From Prevotella sp. (lineage in GTDB: Bacteria > Bacteroidota > Bacteroidia > Bacteroidales > Bacteroidaceae), in NCBI GenBank assembly GCA_017618275.1, contig JAFZUS010000009.1:1-64000 (forward strand): 64,000 bases of DNA, given 5' to 3'. The position numbers and the translations under genes are program-made. Under the pieces are notes generated by a model. It was given only the letters and a program-made list of their open reading frames with translations, was not told the DNA's origin and did not search any database. Positions 42,781-52,920 of the stretch are shown here, in pieces; within the stretch, counting starts at the first letter, position 1; each line of letters begins with the position of its first letter.

Positions 42781-44292
42781 TCATTCTTTCAATTTCTTGA
42801 ATGCATCAGGCAGATAATGGATAATATCGCCTGCCATCAGACTTTCCTGTCCCAGTTCATGCGCAGCGATGTCACCGGCGAGACCGTGAAGATACATACC
42901 GATGAGACAGGCTTCCTGTTGTTTGTAACCTCTGGCCAGTAATCCGGTGATGATACCTGTGAGCACATCCCCGCTGCCTGCTGTAGCCATACCGGCATTG
43001 CCTGTGGAATTGAAGATGACGTGACCGTCTGGTAAGCAGAGGGCGGAGTGATGCCCCTTGAGGATCACGTAGCCCTGTACGCGTTCGGCGAGGCTGCGGG
43101 CCTTGGAAAGCAACTCGTAACTGTCATTGGTGTGCCCCTCCAATCGTTGCAGTTCCTTGGGGTGGGGGGTGAAGATAATGCCCTTCGGCATCTGCTGTAG
43201 CCAGGCACGGTGATTAGCCAGTATATTGATGGCATCCGCATCGGCAACGATGGGACACTGGGTGCCTCGAATCTGGGTGATCAGTGCGATGGCGGTCTGT
43301 TCACTGGTGCCGAGTCCAGGGCCGATGCCTATTGCATCGAAGTCTTCCGTGTCGACGGCCTCGGAGAAGACGGTCTCGTCGCGATCGAACTGGATGATGG
43401 CTTCTGGAACACTGATCTGTAGGATGATACTATTCTGTTTGGGTGTATGGGTGGTTACCTTGCCTGCTCCTGCACGGAAACAGGCCTTGGTGGCCAGTAC
43501 AGAGGCACCAGACATGCCGTATGAGCCTGCAATGATAAGGGCATTGCCCATATTCCCTTTATGGGCGTAGGGATTGCGCTTAAGAAGCAGAGGACGGATA
43601 TCGTTTTCTTCCGCAATCGCATAGTTGGCATCAATCTTGTCGATGCCTTCCTGACTCAGTCTGATGTCAAGTACTTTAACTTGTCCGATGAGTTGCTGGT
43701 TCTCTGAAAAGAGGAATGACAGTTTTTTCTGCCCGAGTGTCAGTGTGAGGTCAGCGCGTATGATGTTGGCCCGGACGTTGAAGGAATTGTCCTCAGTCAT
43801 CAGTCCTGAAGGCACATCGATACTGACCACCTTTGCTGGAGAGGAGTTGATATATTTGACCAGTGATGCAAAGCCTCCGGCAAGCGGCTTGTTGAGTCCA
43901 GAGCCAAAAAGACCATCGATGACAAGCATGCCGTCCTCCAGACGGGGCGGGTCGAATTCCTGGGTGACTTCCACGAACGATTTCAATTTCTTGTCAAGAA
44001 GACGTGCTCTGTTGGCAGCGCAGTCTTCAGAGAGGTGGCCGGAGATGTTGAAGAGATAAGTCTTAACATCGTATCCCTGGTCATGAAGCAGACGAGCCAC
44101 AGCAAGTGCATCGCCGCCGTTGTTGCCGGGACCAGCAAAGACGACTACGGGGGTCGTTTGGCTCCATACAGAGGTGATGGCATGGGTGATAGCCTTGGCA
44201 GCCCGCTCCATCAGATCGATGGATTTGATGGGTTCGTGGTCAATGGTGTATTTGTCTAACTCACGTATCTGAGCACTCGTGAATAATTTCAT
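42781..44292 (-). CDS. nnr: Bifunctional NAD(P)H-hydrate epimerase/dehydratase
   Basis: This 503-residue enzyme repairs hydrated NAD(P)H. The N-terminal YjeF_N epimerase domain (about 1-210) has VVFAGPGNNGGDALAVARLL. The C-terminal dehydratase domain (about 230-500) has GNALIIAGSYGMSGA, GIGPGLGTSEQ and the ADP-binding AGSGDVLTGIITGLLA. Length and order match the E. coli Nnr fusion. It is divergent from hpt-adk, with start codons 88 bp apart, and runs into the DUF4831 gene. Confidence 0.95.
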   Translation of the reverse strand: MKLFTSAQIRELDKYTIDHEPIKSIDLMERAAKAITHAITSVWSQTTPVVVFAGPGNNGGDALAVARLLHDQGYDVKTYLFNISGHLSEDCAANRARLLDKKLKSFVEVTQEFDPPRLEDGMLVIDGLFGSGLNKPLAGGFASLVKYINSSPAKVVSIDVPSGLMTEDNSFNVRANIIRADLTLTLGQKKLSFLFSENQQLIGQVKVLDIRLSQEGIDKIDANYAIAEENDIRPLLLKRNPYAHKGNMGNALIIAGSYGMSGASVLATKACFRAGAGKVTTHTPKQNSIILQISVPEAIIQFDRDETVFSEAVDTEDFDAIGIGPGLGTSEQTAIALITQIRGTQCPIVADADAINILANHRAWLQQMPKGIIFTPHPKELQRLEGHTNDSYELLSKARSLAERVQGYVILKGHHSALCLPDGHVIFNSTGNAGMATAGSGDVLTGIITGLLARGYKQQEACLIGMYLHGLAGDIAAHELGQESLMAGDIIHYLPDAFKKLKE

Positions 44293-44348
44293 AGGTGCAA
44301 AAATACGAAAAATATGCTAATGAATGGCAGAGTTTAGCAGAATTTTCG

Positions 44349-44356
44349 TAATTTTG
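44349..44356 (+). promoter_or_regulatory. -7 element of the hpt-adk-obgE-pgeF operon
   Basis: TAATTTTG lies 24 bp before the ATG at 44381. The expected -33 position (44325-44328) reads TGGC, a weak match. Confidence 0.65.
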
Positions 44357-44380
44357 CAGAAAATTTTATCATTTTGTGCT

Positions 44381-45490
44381 ATGGACAGTATTAAAATCAA
44401 TGACAAACGGTTCAGAGTATCCATTCCTGAGGCAGAGATTAAGAGGCGCGTCAAAGAGGTGGCTCGACAGATCAGCAAGGATCTGGAAGGGAAGAATCCC
44501 TTGCTTCTGTGTGTGCTGAATGGCTCTTTTATTTTTGCTGCTGACCTGATGCGCGAGATGACCATCCCCTGTGAGATTTCCTTTGTGAAACTTGCCTCCT
44601 ATCAAGGTACCACTTCGACGGGAAAAGTTCGTGAGGTCATCGGTCTGAATGAGGATCTGACGGGTCGTACGGTGGTGATCGTGGAGGATATCGTGGACAC
44701 GGGACGTACGATGAGACAGATGCTTGAGTCTCTGGGCACAAGACGACCTGCATCTTTGCATATCTGTGCCTTGTTTGTCAAGCCTACCAAACTGGAAGAA
44801 CCCATTGATATTGATTATGTGGCGTTTAGCATTCCAGATGACTTTATCTTAGGCTATGGCTTGGACTTTGATCAGGCAGGACGTGGATTGAAGGATATTT
44901 ATACAATCGAGAAAGATATGAAGAATATAGTGATTTTCGGTGCGCCAGGCTCAGGCAAGGGCACCCAGAGTGATCGGATGATTGAGAAATATGGTCTGAA
45001 CCATATCTCAACAGGTGATGTGCTGCGTGCGGAGATTAAGAACGGCACGGAACTCGGCAAGACAGCCAAAGGCTACATCGACAATGGACAACTGATCCCA
45101 GACGACCTGATGGTGAGCATCCTTGCCTCTGTCTATGACTCTTTCGGGCGGGAGCACAAGGGTGTGATCTTCGACGGTTTCCCCCGTACCATTCCGCAGG
45201 CAGAAGCCCTGAAACAGATGTTGGAAGAGCGAGGCGACAGGGTGGCTGCGATGATTGAACTCGACGTGCCGGAGGACGAACTGATGAAGCGACTGATTCT
45301 GCGTGGACAGCAGAGCGGACGTGCCGACGACAACGAGGAAACCATCAAGAAGCGCCTTGTGGTGTATCACTCCCAAACACAGCCCCTTATTGAGTGGTAC
45401 AAGAACGAGGGAATCCATTACCATATTAATGGATTGGGTGAGTTGGACCGGATTTTTGGTGATATTTGCAAGGTGATTGATAATATTTAG
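44381..45490 (+). CDS. Fused hypoxanthine phosphoribosyltransferase - adenylate kinase
   Basis: This 369-residue protein has two domains. Residues 1-178 are a hypoxanthine phosphoribosyltransferase with PRPP loop VVIVEDIVDTGRTM. Residues 180-369 are an adenylate kinase of the short-LID type with P-loop GAPGSGKGTQ, FDGFPRT and RADDNEETIKKRL. In other Bacteroidales hpt and adk are neighbouring separate genes; here they are in one frame with only IEKD between them, and the adk Met (44918) is retained, so separate adk initiation remains possible. Start 44381 follows the promoter. The two activities are consecutive in purine salvage (IMP/GMP formation, AMP phosphorylation). The stop opens the 10-bp array. 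Confidence 0.92.
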   Translation: MDSIKINDKRFRVSIPEAEIKRRVKEVARQISKDLEGKNPLLLCVLNGSFIFAADLMREMTIPCEISFVKLASYQGTTSTGKVREVIGLNEDLTGRTVVIVEDIVDTGRTMRQMLESLGTRRPASLHICALFVKPTKLEEPIDIDYVAFSIPDDFILGYGLDFDQAGRGLKDIYTIEKDMKNIVIFGAPGSGKGTQSDRMIEKYGLNHISTGDVLRAEIKNGTELGKTAKGYIDNGQLIPDDLMVSILASVYDSFGREHKGVIFDGFPRTIPQAEALKQMLEERGDRVAAMIELDVPEDELMKRLILRGQQSGRADDNEETIKKRLVVYHSQTQPLIEWYKNEGIHYHINGLGELDRIFGDICKVIDNI

Positions 45491-45560
45491 GCAATCCTAG
45501 GTAATCCTAGGTGATCCTAGGTGGTCTTAGGCATTCCTAGGCATTCCTAGATAATCCTCG
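45491..45560 (+). repeat. Seven 10-bp tandem repeats (CCTAGG array) between adk and obgE
   Basis: Units of exactly 10 bp run from the adk stop to the obgE start: GCAATCCTAG, GTAATCCTAG, GTGATCCTAG, GTGGTCTTAG, GCATTCCTAG (twice), ATAATCCTCG. Each unit carries CTAG or TTAG, creating CCTAGG palindromes and TAG stops in all frames. The same kind of array fills the gap at 57251-57330. Confidence 0.9.
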
Positions 45561-45563
45561 GCT

Positions 45564-46730
45564 ATGGAGAGTAATTTCGTAGATTACGTCAAGATCATGT
45601 GCCGCTCCGGCAAGGGCGGTAAGGGCTCTATGCACCTTAAACATGTGAAATACAACCCCAATGGCGGTCCTGACGGTGGCGATGGCGGCAAGGGCGGTAG
45701 TGTTTACTTGCGTGGTAACCATAACTACTGGACACTTCTGCACCTGAAATACGAGCGTCATATCTTTGCGGAACATGGTGGCAACGGCGGTAGAGACAAA
45801 TGCCATGGTACTGACGGCAAGGATGTTTATATAGATGTGCCTTGCGGGACGGTGGTCTATAATGCCGAGACAGGTAAGTATGTCTGCGACGTGACTTACG
45901 ATGGTCAGGAAGTGCTGTTGCTGAAAGGCGGGCGCGGTGGACTGGGTAATTTTCAGTTCCGCAGTGCCACGAATCAGGCTCCCCGTTATGCACAGCCCGG
46001 TGAGCCGATGCAGGAGATGACCATCATTCTTGAACTGAAACTCCTGGCTGATGTCGGACTCGTAGGCTTCCCCAATGCCGGCAAGTCAACGCTGGTGTCG
46101 GCTCTTTCTAATGCCCGTCCAAAGATTGCCAATTACCCGTTTACCACGATGGAACCTTCATTAGGCATTGTGGGCTATCGTGACAACAAGTCGTTTGTGA
46201 TGGCCGATATTCCGGGCATCATTGAAGGAGCCTCAGAAGGGAAAGGCCTTGGACTACGTTTCTTACGACACATCGAACGCAATTCTCTGTTGCTCTTCAT
46301 GGTGCCGGGCGATACAGATGACATCAAACGGGAATATGAAATTTTGCTCAATGAGTTGAAGCAGTTCAACCCTGAGATGCTTGACAAGCACCGCGTGCTG
46401 GCGGTAACAAAATGTGACCTGCTTGACGAGGAACTCATTGAGATGCTCCGTGAGACATTGCCTCATGATCTTCCTGTCGTCTTTATCTCTGCCGTGACCG
46501 GGTTTGGTCTCGATGAATTGAAGGATGTGCTCTGGAATGAACTGAATGCCGAGAGCAACAAACTCGCAGCCTTAATGGCTGAGGATACGTTGGTGCATCG
46601 CGACAAGGATATGAGTCATTTTGCAGAGGAACTGGCCGACGAGGGAGAGGACGAGGAAATCGAGTACATCGACGAGGAGGAAATTGAAGACCTCGAAGAC
46701 TATGATTACATAGAGGACGAAGATGCCTGA
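45564..46730 (+). CDS. obgE: Obg-family GTPase
   Basis: This 388-residue protein has the Gly-rich Obg fold (about 1-158), then the GTPase domain: G1 GFPNAGKST (about 165), G3 DIPG, G4 TKCD and a late SAV motif. The C-terminus is strongly acidic ([18 protein letters not shown]). Obg associates with the large ribosomal subunit and couples GTP state to ribosome assembly and growth. It is in the purine-salvage operon after the CCTAGG array and overlaps pgeF by 8 bp. Confidence 0.96.
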   Translation: MESNFVDYVKIMCRSGKGGKGSMHLKHVKYNPNGGPDGGDGGKGGSVYLRGNHNYWTLLHLKYERHIFAEHGGNGGRDKCHGTDGKDVYIDVPCGTVVYNAETGKYVCDVTYDGQEVLLLKGGRGGLGNFQFRSATNQAPRYAQPGEPMQEMTIILELKLLADVGLVGFPNAGKSTLVSALSNARPKIANYPFTTMEPSLGIVGYRDNKSFVMADIPGIIEGASEGKGLGLRFLRHIERNSLLLFMVPGDTDDIKREYEILLNELKQFNPEMLDKHRVLAVTKCDLLDEELIEMLRETLPHDLPVVFISAVTGFGLDELKDVLWNELNAESNKLAALMAEDTLVHRDKDMSHFAEELADEGEDEEIEYIDEEEIEDLEDYDYIEDEDA

Positions 46731-47502
46731 GCCACAACTGACTTACTACCAGATTGCAGACCGTGTCACCGCCTTCAGTTCTACCCGTCACGGCGGCGTG
46801 GGGGAGGGTAACTATGGCACATTTAATGTCAACTGCTATTGTGGCGACGCGCCTGAGGCAATTGCCAAGAACCGTTTGTCGCTCTGTAAATTGTTGGGAA
46901 TCAACGAAGACCATCTCATCATGCCCCATCAGGTGCATGGGACGGGTGTCACCCAGATCAGTAAGACCTTCTTTCTTTTGTCGGAAGACATCCGTTGTAA
47001 TGTAACTGAGGGCATCGATGCCCTGATCACGAATGTACCGGGTGTCTGTATTGGTGTTTCGACAGCCGACTGTATACCTATTATTATATATGACCCCGAA
47101 CATCATGCCGCCGGCGTGGTGCATAGTGGATGGCGCGGGACGGTGGCAAATATCGCTGAGGCGGCAGTCGCATCGATGGTGAGGTCTTATCATTCGCAGC
47201 CTGAAAGGTTGTTGGCTGTAATAGGTCCCGGCATCTCCCGTCGGAATTTCGAGGTGGGCGACGAGGTGTACGACGCCTTCTCCTCAGCCGGTTACCCTAT
47301 GGACACTATTGCCGTGCGGGAGGGGAAATGGCATATCGACCTGCCCATGTGCTGTCAGTTACAACTGGAGGCTGTGGGTGTCCCGTCTGCGAATATTCGC
47401 ATGACGGATATCTGCACCTACGATCAGACTGCCGACTATTTCTCCGCCAGAAAGTTAGGTATACAGTCGGGGCGAATCCTCACGGGAATTGTCTTAAGAT
47501 AA
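46723..47502 (+). CDS. pgeF: Peptidoglycan editing factor PgeF (laccase-domain family)
   Basis: This 259-residue protein has the metal-binding residues of the YfiH/PgeF family in [19 protein letters not shown] and VVHSGWRGT. Family members remove wrongly incorporated residues from peptidoglycan precursors and have also been described as multicopper or purine nucleosidase enzymes. The latter would fit its place at the end of a purine-salvage operon (hpt, adk). The start overlaps obgE by 8 bp. Confidence 0.92.
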   Translation: MPEPQLTYYQIADRVTAFSSTRHGGVGEGNYGTFNVNCYCGDAPEAIAKNRLSLCKLLGINEDHLIMPHQVHGTGVTQISKTFFLLSEDIRCNVTEGIDALITNVPGVCIGVSTADCIPIIIYDPEHHAAGVVHSGWRGTVANIAEAAVASMVRSYHSQPERLLAVIGPGISRRNFEVGDEVYDAFSSAGYPMDTIAVREGKWHIDLPMCCQLQLEAVGVPSANIRMTDICTYDQTADYFSARKLGIQSGRILTGIVLR

Positions 47503-47573
47503 CATAGCGCAAGTATTTTTCACTTTTATTTTAAAAAGTTCCTTTTTTATAGTTTATTCTCGATTTTTTTTAT

Positions 47574-47581
47574 TAATTTTG
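47574..47581 (+). promoter_or_regulatory. -7 element of the Oar/OB-fold/endonuclease operon
   Basis: TAATTTTG lies 62 bp before the receptor start, leaving a leader of about 55 nt (A/T-rich, with TTAATTAATTAA). The -33 position shows only AGTTT. Confidence 0.6.
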
Positions 47582-47643
47582 CAGCGAAAATAGACAATTG
47601 GTCGTTAATCGACTTATTAATTAATTAAACATTACCAAATTTT

Positions 47644-50600
47644 ATGCAGAAAAGATTGTTTTTGCTGGTTGTTACGCTGCTGACGCTTACGTTGACGGCT
47701 GTAGCACAAATCACTACTTCCAGTATGGCTGGTAAAGTGACTTTTGACGACGCCAACGGCGAAGAAGTCATTGGTGCTACTGTTGTGGCTCTGCACGAGC
47801 CGTCTGGAACTCGTTATACGGCAGTGACAAACGTGTCTGGTCGTTTCTCGATTCAGGGTATGCGTACTGGTGGCCCTTACGAGGTGACTGTGTCTTACAT
47901 CGGCTATCAGCCGAAAGTGATCAAAGGAGTTGTACTCCAACTCGCTGAGACTTACAATTTGTCTGTTTGGATCACTGAGGATGCTACTCAACTTGCTGAG
48001 GTGGTGGTCAGTGGTAAGGCTTCGAAGTTTGCTGCTGAGAAGACGGGTGCCTCTACCAACATTACAAGTGCTCAGATTACCAACATGCCGACAGTTTCCC
48101 GTAGTATTACGGACTTTACCCGTCTGTCTCCTTACGGAGGTAACGGTATGAGTTTCGCCGGTGCTGACGGACGTACGGCTAACTTCACGGTCGATGGTGC
48201 TAACTTCAACAACAACTTCGGTCTGTCATCAAACCTTCCTGGTGGTGGTAACCCGATTTCTATCGATGCTATCGAGGAATTGCAGGTTGTGGTGTCGCCC
48301 TATGACGTACGTCAGACCAACTTTATCGGTGGCGGTGTGAATGCCATTACGAAGTCTGGTACAAATACCTTCAGGGGTACGGCCTATATCTATCATCAGA
48401 ATGAGAACATGCAAGGTGATGCAATCTATAACGAGCAGATCAACGGTGCTCGTGAGAAGGACCGCACGACAACTTATGGTTTCACTCTGGGTGGCCCAAT
48501 TATTAAGGACAAACTGTTCTTCTTCGCCAATGGTGAAATGGTAAAGATTCCGAGCGTGGTTAACCGTTGGCAGGGTTCTGATGCTGATAATCCCGCTGAT
48601 CCGGAGAACTATATCTCCCGTACCACGAAGGCAGACCTTCAGGCTGTGTCCGATTATGTGGCCAGCAAATATGGCTACGACACTGGTAGTTACACCAGTT
48701 TCCCGGCTGACAAGAGCAACTACAAGATTCTGGCTCGTCTGGACTGGAACATCACAGACCGTCATCACCTGGCTCTGCGCTACAACTATACGAAGAACCG
48801 TAACTGGAGTTCACCAAATGCCTCTTCAATGGATGGTGGTGCCCGTATGTCTGATGCCCGTATGTCGAAGTCCTCGATGTCGTTTGCTAACACCATGTAT
48901 TCACAGGATAACATCGTTCACTCATTCACCTTTGACTTGAATAGCCGCTTCACTGAGAAACTGTCGAACCAGTTGCTGGCTACTTATTCGAAACTCGATG
49001 ATATCCGTGACTCCAAGTCTTCTCCATTCCCCCATATTGATATTACGTACGACAGCAACATCTACATGGCTCTCGGTTATGAGTTGTTTACATGGAACAA
49101 TGCCGTTCACAATACCATCTGGAACATCAAGGATGACTTGACCTACTATATGGAGAATCATAAGATTACTGCCGGTGTCAGTTACGAGTATCAGATGGCA
49201 GACAATATGTATATGCGTAATGGTACAGGTTACTACCGCTTCAATGCCACAGATGATATGTGGGAGAATGGTGTGCTGAATCCTGCACTGCTCTTCAACA
49301 GCAATCCTGAAATCGTGGCTCTCACCTATGGTTATGATGGTAAGGAAGATCCTGCTGCCCGTGTCCAGTTCAACAAGTTGGGCTTCTACCTGCAGGATGA
49401 CTGGAACATCCTCGATAACCTGAAACTGACCTATGGTCTGCGTCTCGACGGTCTGTTCTTCAACAATAGTGACTTGATGACCAATCAGGCTATCTATGAT
49501 CTCGATTATAATGGTGAGCATATCGATACAGGCAAGTGGCCAACTTCGAAGTTGACCGTTTCGCCGCGTCTTGGCTTCACATGGGATGTCTTCGGTGATA
49601 AGTCACTGAAGGTGCGTGGCGGTACAGGTCTCTTCTCTGGTCGTCTGCCTCTCGTGTTCTTCACCAACATGCCTACCAACTCTAACATGGTACAATACAA
49701 GGGTATCTGGAACGCTACAGGAAAGAACAGCGGTATGAAGACCGATATGTCTCAGTTCGCTGGTAATATCATGACAGGCAACACCCTCCGTGATTATATC
49801 ATCACCCACAATCTCGGTCCTGAGACCATCAAGCCAGAGGATGGTGTTGCTGGTTCAACTATCAATGCTGTGAATCCCGATTTCAAGATGCCGCAGGTTT
49901 GGAAGACTTCAATTGCTGTCGACTATCAGATTCCGACATCGTTCCCGTTCTCTGCTACTGTTGAGGCTATCTTCAACAAGACCATCAACGCTGTATGTAT
50001 CTCCGACTGGAGTATCAAGGATGTTGGCGGTTTCGCCCGTCTGAACGGTGCTGACAATCGTGCTCTGTATCAGAACTTCAAGTATACCGATGCCAATGGC
50101 AAGGCTCTGCCAAATGCCTTCGTGCTCGACAATACCTCTAAGGGTTACGGTTGGACATTCAATGCTACCCTTAATGCACAGCCCGCAGAGTGGATTAGCC
50201 TGATGGCAGCCTATACTCATACAGTCAGCAAGGAGAAGACCGGTATGCCGGGTAGTGATGCTTCATCGGCATTCACCTATATCCCCTGTGCTCAGGGTCC
50301 GAACAACGTTGGCTTGCACAACTCGCAGTACGTTACACCTGACCGTATCGTGGCCAATGCTACTATCCACGACAAGTGCGGTAACCACTACAGTCTGATT
50401 TATGAGACCTGGCGTGGTGGCTTCAACACCTCTTATCTAATGAGCAACGATATGAACGGTGACGGCTATCAGTATGATGTGGTCTATGTGCCTACAGACC
50501 AGGAGGTTGCAAACGGTGAGTTCCGTTTCGTATCAGAAGACGACAAAACTCGTTTCATGGACTTTGTCCACAGCGATGACTATCTGAGCAGCCGTCAGGG

Positions 50601-50973
50601 TAAGTATACTGAGGCTTACAGCGTCTACTCTCCTTGGGTACATCGTATTGACTTCAGTTACAAGCACGACTTCAAACTGGAGGTGGGTAAGACCAAGCAC
50701 ACCCTGCAGTTAAGTCTCGATGTGAAGAATGTTTTGAATTTCTTCAACAGCGAGTGGGGTGTCAGCAAGATTGCTAACCTCGATTACAGCACTGCTCCAA
50801 GCAGCAGTGTGCAGTACTCGCGCATCCTGAAGTTCGAGGGTGTCGATGCCGATGGCTACGCTACGTTCTCTACGCCGAAGGCCATCAACGGTAACACGTC
50901 GAAGTGGAATCCCTATCACTCTCCCGGCCAGTGCTGGTATGCCTCTGTCGGTATCAAGTATTTCTTTAACTAA
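47644..50973 (+). CDS. Oar-type TonB-dependent outer-membrane receptor
   Basis: This 1109-residue protein has a signal peptide (to about 22), a carboxypeptidase-regulatory-like domain (about 28-110: GKVTFDDANGEEVIGATVVA), a plug (about 125-230: NMPTVSRSITDFTRLSPYGG ... ELQVVVSPYDVRQTNF) and a long barrel ending in GIKYFFN. The plug wording matches the Oar group of large receptors. The next two genes encode an OB-fold lipoprotein and a secreted DNA endonuclease, so this may import products of extracellular DNA digestion. No SusD-type gene follows; the OB-fold lipoprotein occupies that place. Confidence 0.9.
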   Translation: MQKRLFLLVVTLLTLTLTAVAQITTSSMAGKVTFDDANGEEVIGATVVALHEPSGTRYTAVTNVSGRFSIQGMRTGGPYEVTVSYIGYQPKVIKGVVLQLAETYNLSVWITEDATQLAEVVVSGKASKFAAEKTGASTNITSAQITNMPTVSRSITDFTRLSPYGGNGMSFAGADGRTANFTVDGANFNNNFGLSSNLPGGGNPISIDAIEELQVVVSPYDVRQTNFIGGGVNAITKSGTNTFRGTAYIYHQNENMQGDAIYNEQINGAREKDRTTTYGFTLGGPIIKDKLFFFANGEMVKIPSVVNRWQGSDADNPADPENYISRTTKADLQAVSDYVASKYGYDTGSYTSFPADKSNYKILARLDWNITDRHHLALRYNYTKNRNWSSPNASSMDGGARMSDARMSKSSMSFANTMYSQDNIVHSFTFDLNSRFTEKLSNQLLATYSKLDDIRDSKSSPFPHIDITYDSNIYMALGYELFTWNNAVHNTIWNIKDDLTYYMENHKITAGVSYEYQMADNMYMRNGTGYYRFNATDDMWENGVLNPALLFNSNPEIVALTYGYDGKEDPAARVQFNKLGFYLQDDWNILDNLKLTYGLRLDGLFFNNSDLMTNQAIYDLDYNGEHIDTGKWPTSKLTVSPRLGFTWDVFGDKSLKVRGGTGLFSGRLPLVFFTNMPTNSNMVQYKGIWNATGKNSGMKTDMSQFAGNIMTGNTLRDYIITHNLGPETIKPEDGVAGSTINAVNPDFKMPQVWKTSIAVDYQIPTSFPFSATVEAIFNKTINAVCISDWSIKDVGGFARLNGADNRALYQNFKYTDANGKALPNAFVLDNTSKGYGWTFNATLNAQPAEWISLMAAYTHTVSKEKTGMPGSDASSAFTYIPCAQGPNNVGLHNSQYVTPDRIVANATIHDKCGNHYSLIYETWRGGFNTSYLMSNDMNGDGYQYDVVYVPTDQEVANGEFRFVSEDDKTRFMDFVHSDDYLSSRQGKYTEAYSVYSPWVHRIDFSYKHDFKLEVGKTKHTLQLSLDVKNVLNFFNSEWGVSKIANLDYSTAPSSSVQYSRILKFEGVDADGYATFSTPKAINGNTSKWNPYHSPGQCWYASVGIKYFFN

Positions 50974-51009
50974 AGGTAAAAAGGTGTAAAAAGTAAAAAG
51001 GTAAAGAAT
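50974..51009 (+). repeat. AAGGTAAAAA leader repeats
   Basis: The whole gap between the receptor and lipoprotein genes is built from AAGGTAAAA, AAGGTGTAAAA, AAGTAAAA and AAGGTAAAG. It is the same class as the leaders at 28998 and 55775. Confidence 0.55.
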
Positions 51010-52917
51010 ATGAAACTGAGATATTTTATTCCATTATTTGCAGCGGTTATGACCCTGCTGACAGGATGTAAGTCGGAAGAAGATCCTATCTATCTGGACA
51101 ATTTCAAGACATCCACATCCTATGTTGCACTGGATAAAAACGGTGGCACTACCCAGGTTACTGTGAATGCCACAGACTCTTGGGCTTTCGATACGGCATC
51201 CATTCCTTCTTGGTTGACGGTATCTCCCACAAGTGGTTCTGCAGGTGAGAGCACCATTAGTTTCTCTGCTGAGGCATACGCTGGACGTACGGCAACACTG
51301 AAGGTCGTGTGTGGTGGTAATACGCAGGAAATCAACGTCATTCAGGGTCTCTCCGAGGTGTCCAATGCGACCTGTGCTCAGGTGATTGCTGGTCCCGATG
51401 CCAAGACCTATCGTGTGACAGGTACTGTGACGGGTATTGCTAATACTACCTATGGTAACTGGTACATGAACGATGGCACTGGTGAAATTTATATCTATGG
51501 TACGCTTGACAAGAGCGGTAAGGACGGACAGAACAACTCTATCGCCGCTTGGGGTATCGAGGTGGGTGACGAACTCACAGTCGAGGGTCCGAAGACAACC
51601 TATAACGGCACCGTGGAGTTGGTGAACGTTACTGTTGTGAAGATCAATAAGTCGCTCATCAAGGTCGACTCCCTGAGCATTAAGGATGCTACACTGCCCG
51701 TAGAGGGTGGTGATATCACTGCAGTGCTGGCTTGTAAGGGTAATGGTGTCGCTGTTGAGATTCCTGAAACTGCCAAGGATTGGCTGTTTGTAACGGGTAC
51801 AACTTTCGGCGCTGCTCCTGAGGTGAAGTTCCACGCTTTGACCAACAATGGTGCCGACCGTGAGGCTGTTGTCATCTTCAAGACCACAGATGGCAAGAAG
51901 GAGTATACTGCTCAGACCACCATCAAGCAAAAGGGTGTTGCCAAGGGTTCTGGTACGGATACCGATCCATTCAATGTGGCAGCAGTTCTGAACTATACCA
52001 AGGCTCTTGGCGCTGATGTCCTTTCTGAGAAGGATGTCTACGTGAAGGGTATCATCTCCAGCATCAAGTACACTTACAGTGCGGACTTCGGTACCGCTAC
52101 CTATAATATTTCTGATGACGGTACGGAGTCGGGTGTGTTCACTGTCTATGGTAGTTACTATTACGATAAGCAGCCTTGGGTTGAGGGTAACGAGCAGATC
52201 AAGGTCGGCGACGAGGTAATCGTTGTCGGTAAGGTGATCTATTACAAGGGTACCACACCTGAGTTCGGCAGCAAGGAGAACTGGCTGTTCTCGCTCAACG
52301 GCAAGACGTCTTCTGTGACTGCTACGGTTGCTGAGTTCTTGGCCGCTGCTGAGGATGATACCCGCTACAGTCTGACAGGAGTAGTGACAGAACTCTATAG
52401 CAGCGACAAGCAGGGTAAGAGTTTCTATATCAAGGATTATAGCGGCCAGACACTTGTCTATCGTACGGAGGGATTCCTTGACTCAGGTATTAAGGTCGGC
52501 GACGTGGTGACGGTTGTAGGTAAGCGTGGTAGTTATAAGGATAATCCTCAGATGGTGAATGGTAACTGCTCACTGGAGCATGCCGTGACACCTGTCACGA
52601 TTGCCGAGTTCCTCACCAAGCCAGATGACAAGAATGTCTTCTACATGGTGACTGGTACTATCAGTTCGCTGCTGGGTAGCAACGGTAAGGAGAATGATTA
52701 TGGTAACCTCTATATCACCGATGGTACCAACGAACTCTATGTCTATGGTACTTATCCCGGATGGGGCGCTCAGGGCGATGCCCGTAAGTTCTTCATTGCC
52801 GACAACGGCATCCAGGTGGGCGATGAGATTACTATCATCGGTTACAAGGATACCTATAAGGAACTTGTAGAACTCTGTAATGGTGTTTGCTTCTCATTTA
52901 AGAAGGCAGGAGAGTAA
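51010..52917 (+). CDS. Surface lipoprotein with BACON and four OB-fold-like domains
   Basis: This 635-residue protein has a lipobox with Cys at residue 20 (MTLLTGCKS). A BACON domain (about 33-112: SWLTVSPTSGSAGESTISFS) is followed by an OB-fold-like domain (about 120-215: YRVTGTVTGI ... VGDELTVEGPK), a second BACON-like module (about 218-312) and three more OB-fold-like repeats (about 318-435, 438-525, 527-632), each with the patterns TGTI/VTELY, YIKDY/YITDG and VGDEITIIG. Such OB modules accompany extracellular nucleases in Bacteroidota. It lies between the Oar receptor and endonuclease I with a 3-bp gap to the latter. Nucleic-acid capture at the surface is the likely role. Confidence 0.82.
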   Translation: MKLRYFIPLFAAVMTLLTGCKSEEDPIYLDNFKTSTSYVALDKNGGTTQVTVNATDSWAFDTASIPSWLTVSPTSGSAGESTISFSAEAYAGRTATLKVVCGGNTQEINVIQGLSEVSNATCAQVIAGPDAKTYRVTGTVTGIANTTYGNWYMNDGTGEIYIYGTLDKSGKDGQNNSIAAWGIEVGDELTVEGPKTTYNGTVELVNVTVVKINKSLIKVDSLSIKDATLPVEGGDITAVLACKGNGVAVEIPETAKDWLFVTGTTFGAAPEVKFHALTNNGADREAVVIFKTTDGKKEYTAQTTIKQKGVAKGSGTDTDPFNVAAVLNYTKALGADVLSEKDVYVKGIISSIKYTYSADFGTATYNISDDGTESGVFTVYGSYYYDKQPWVEGNEQIKVGDEVIVVGKVIYYKGTTPEFGSKENWLFSLNGKTSSVTATVAEFLAAAEDDTRYSLTGVVTELYSSDKQGKSFYIKDYSGQTLVYRTEGFLDSGIKVGDVVTVVGKRGSYKDNPQMVNGNCSLEHAVTPVTIAEFLTKPDDKNVFYMVTGTISSLLGSNGKENDYGNLYITDGTNELYVYGTYPGWGAQGDARKFFIADNGIQVGDEITIIGYKDTYKELVELCNGVCFSFKKAGE

Positions 52918-52920
52918 TTT

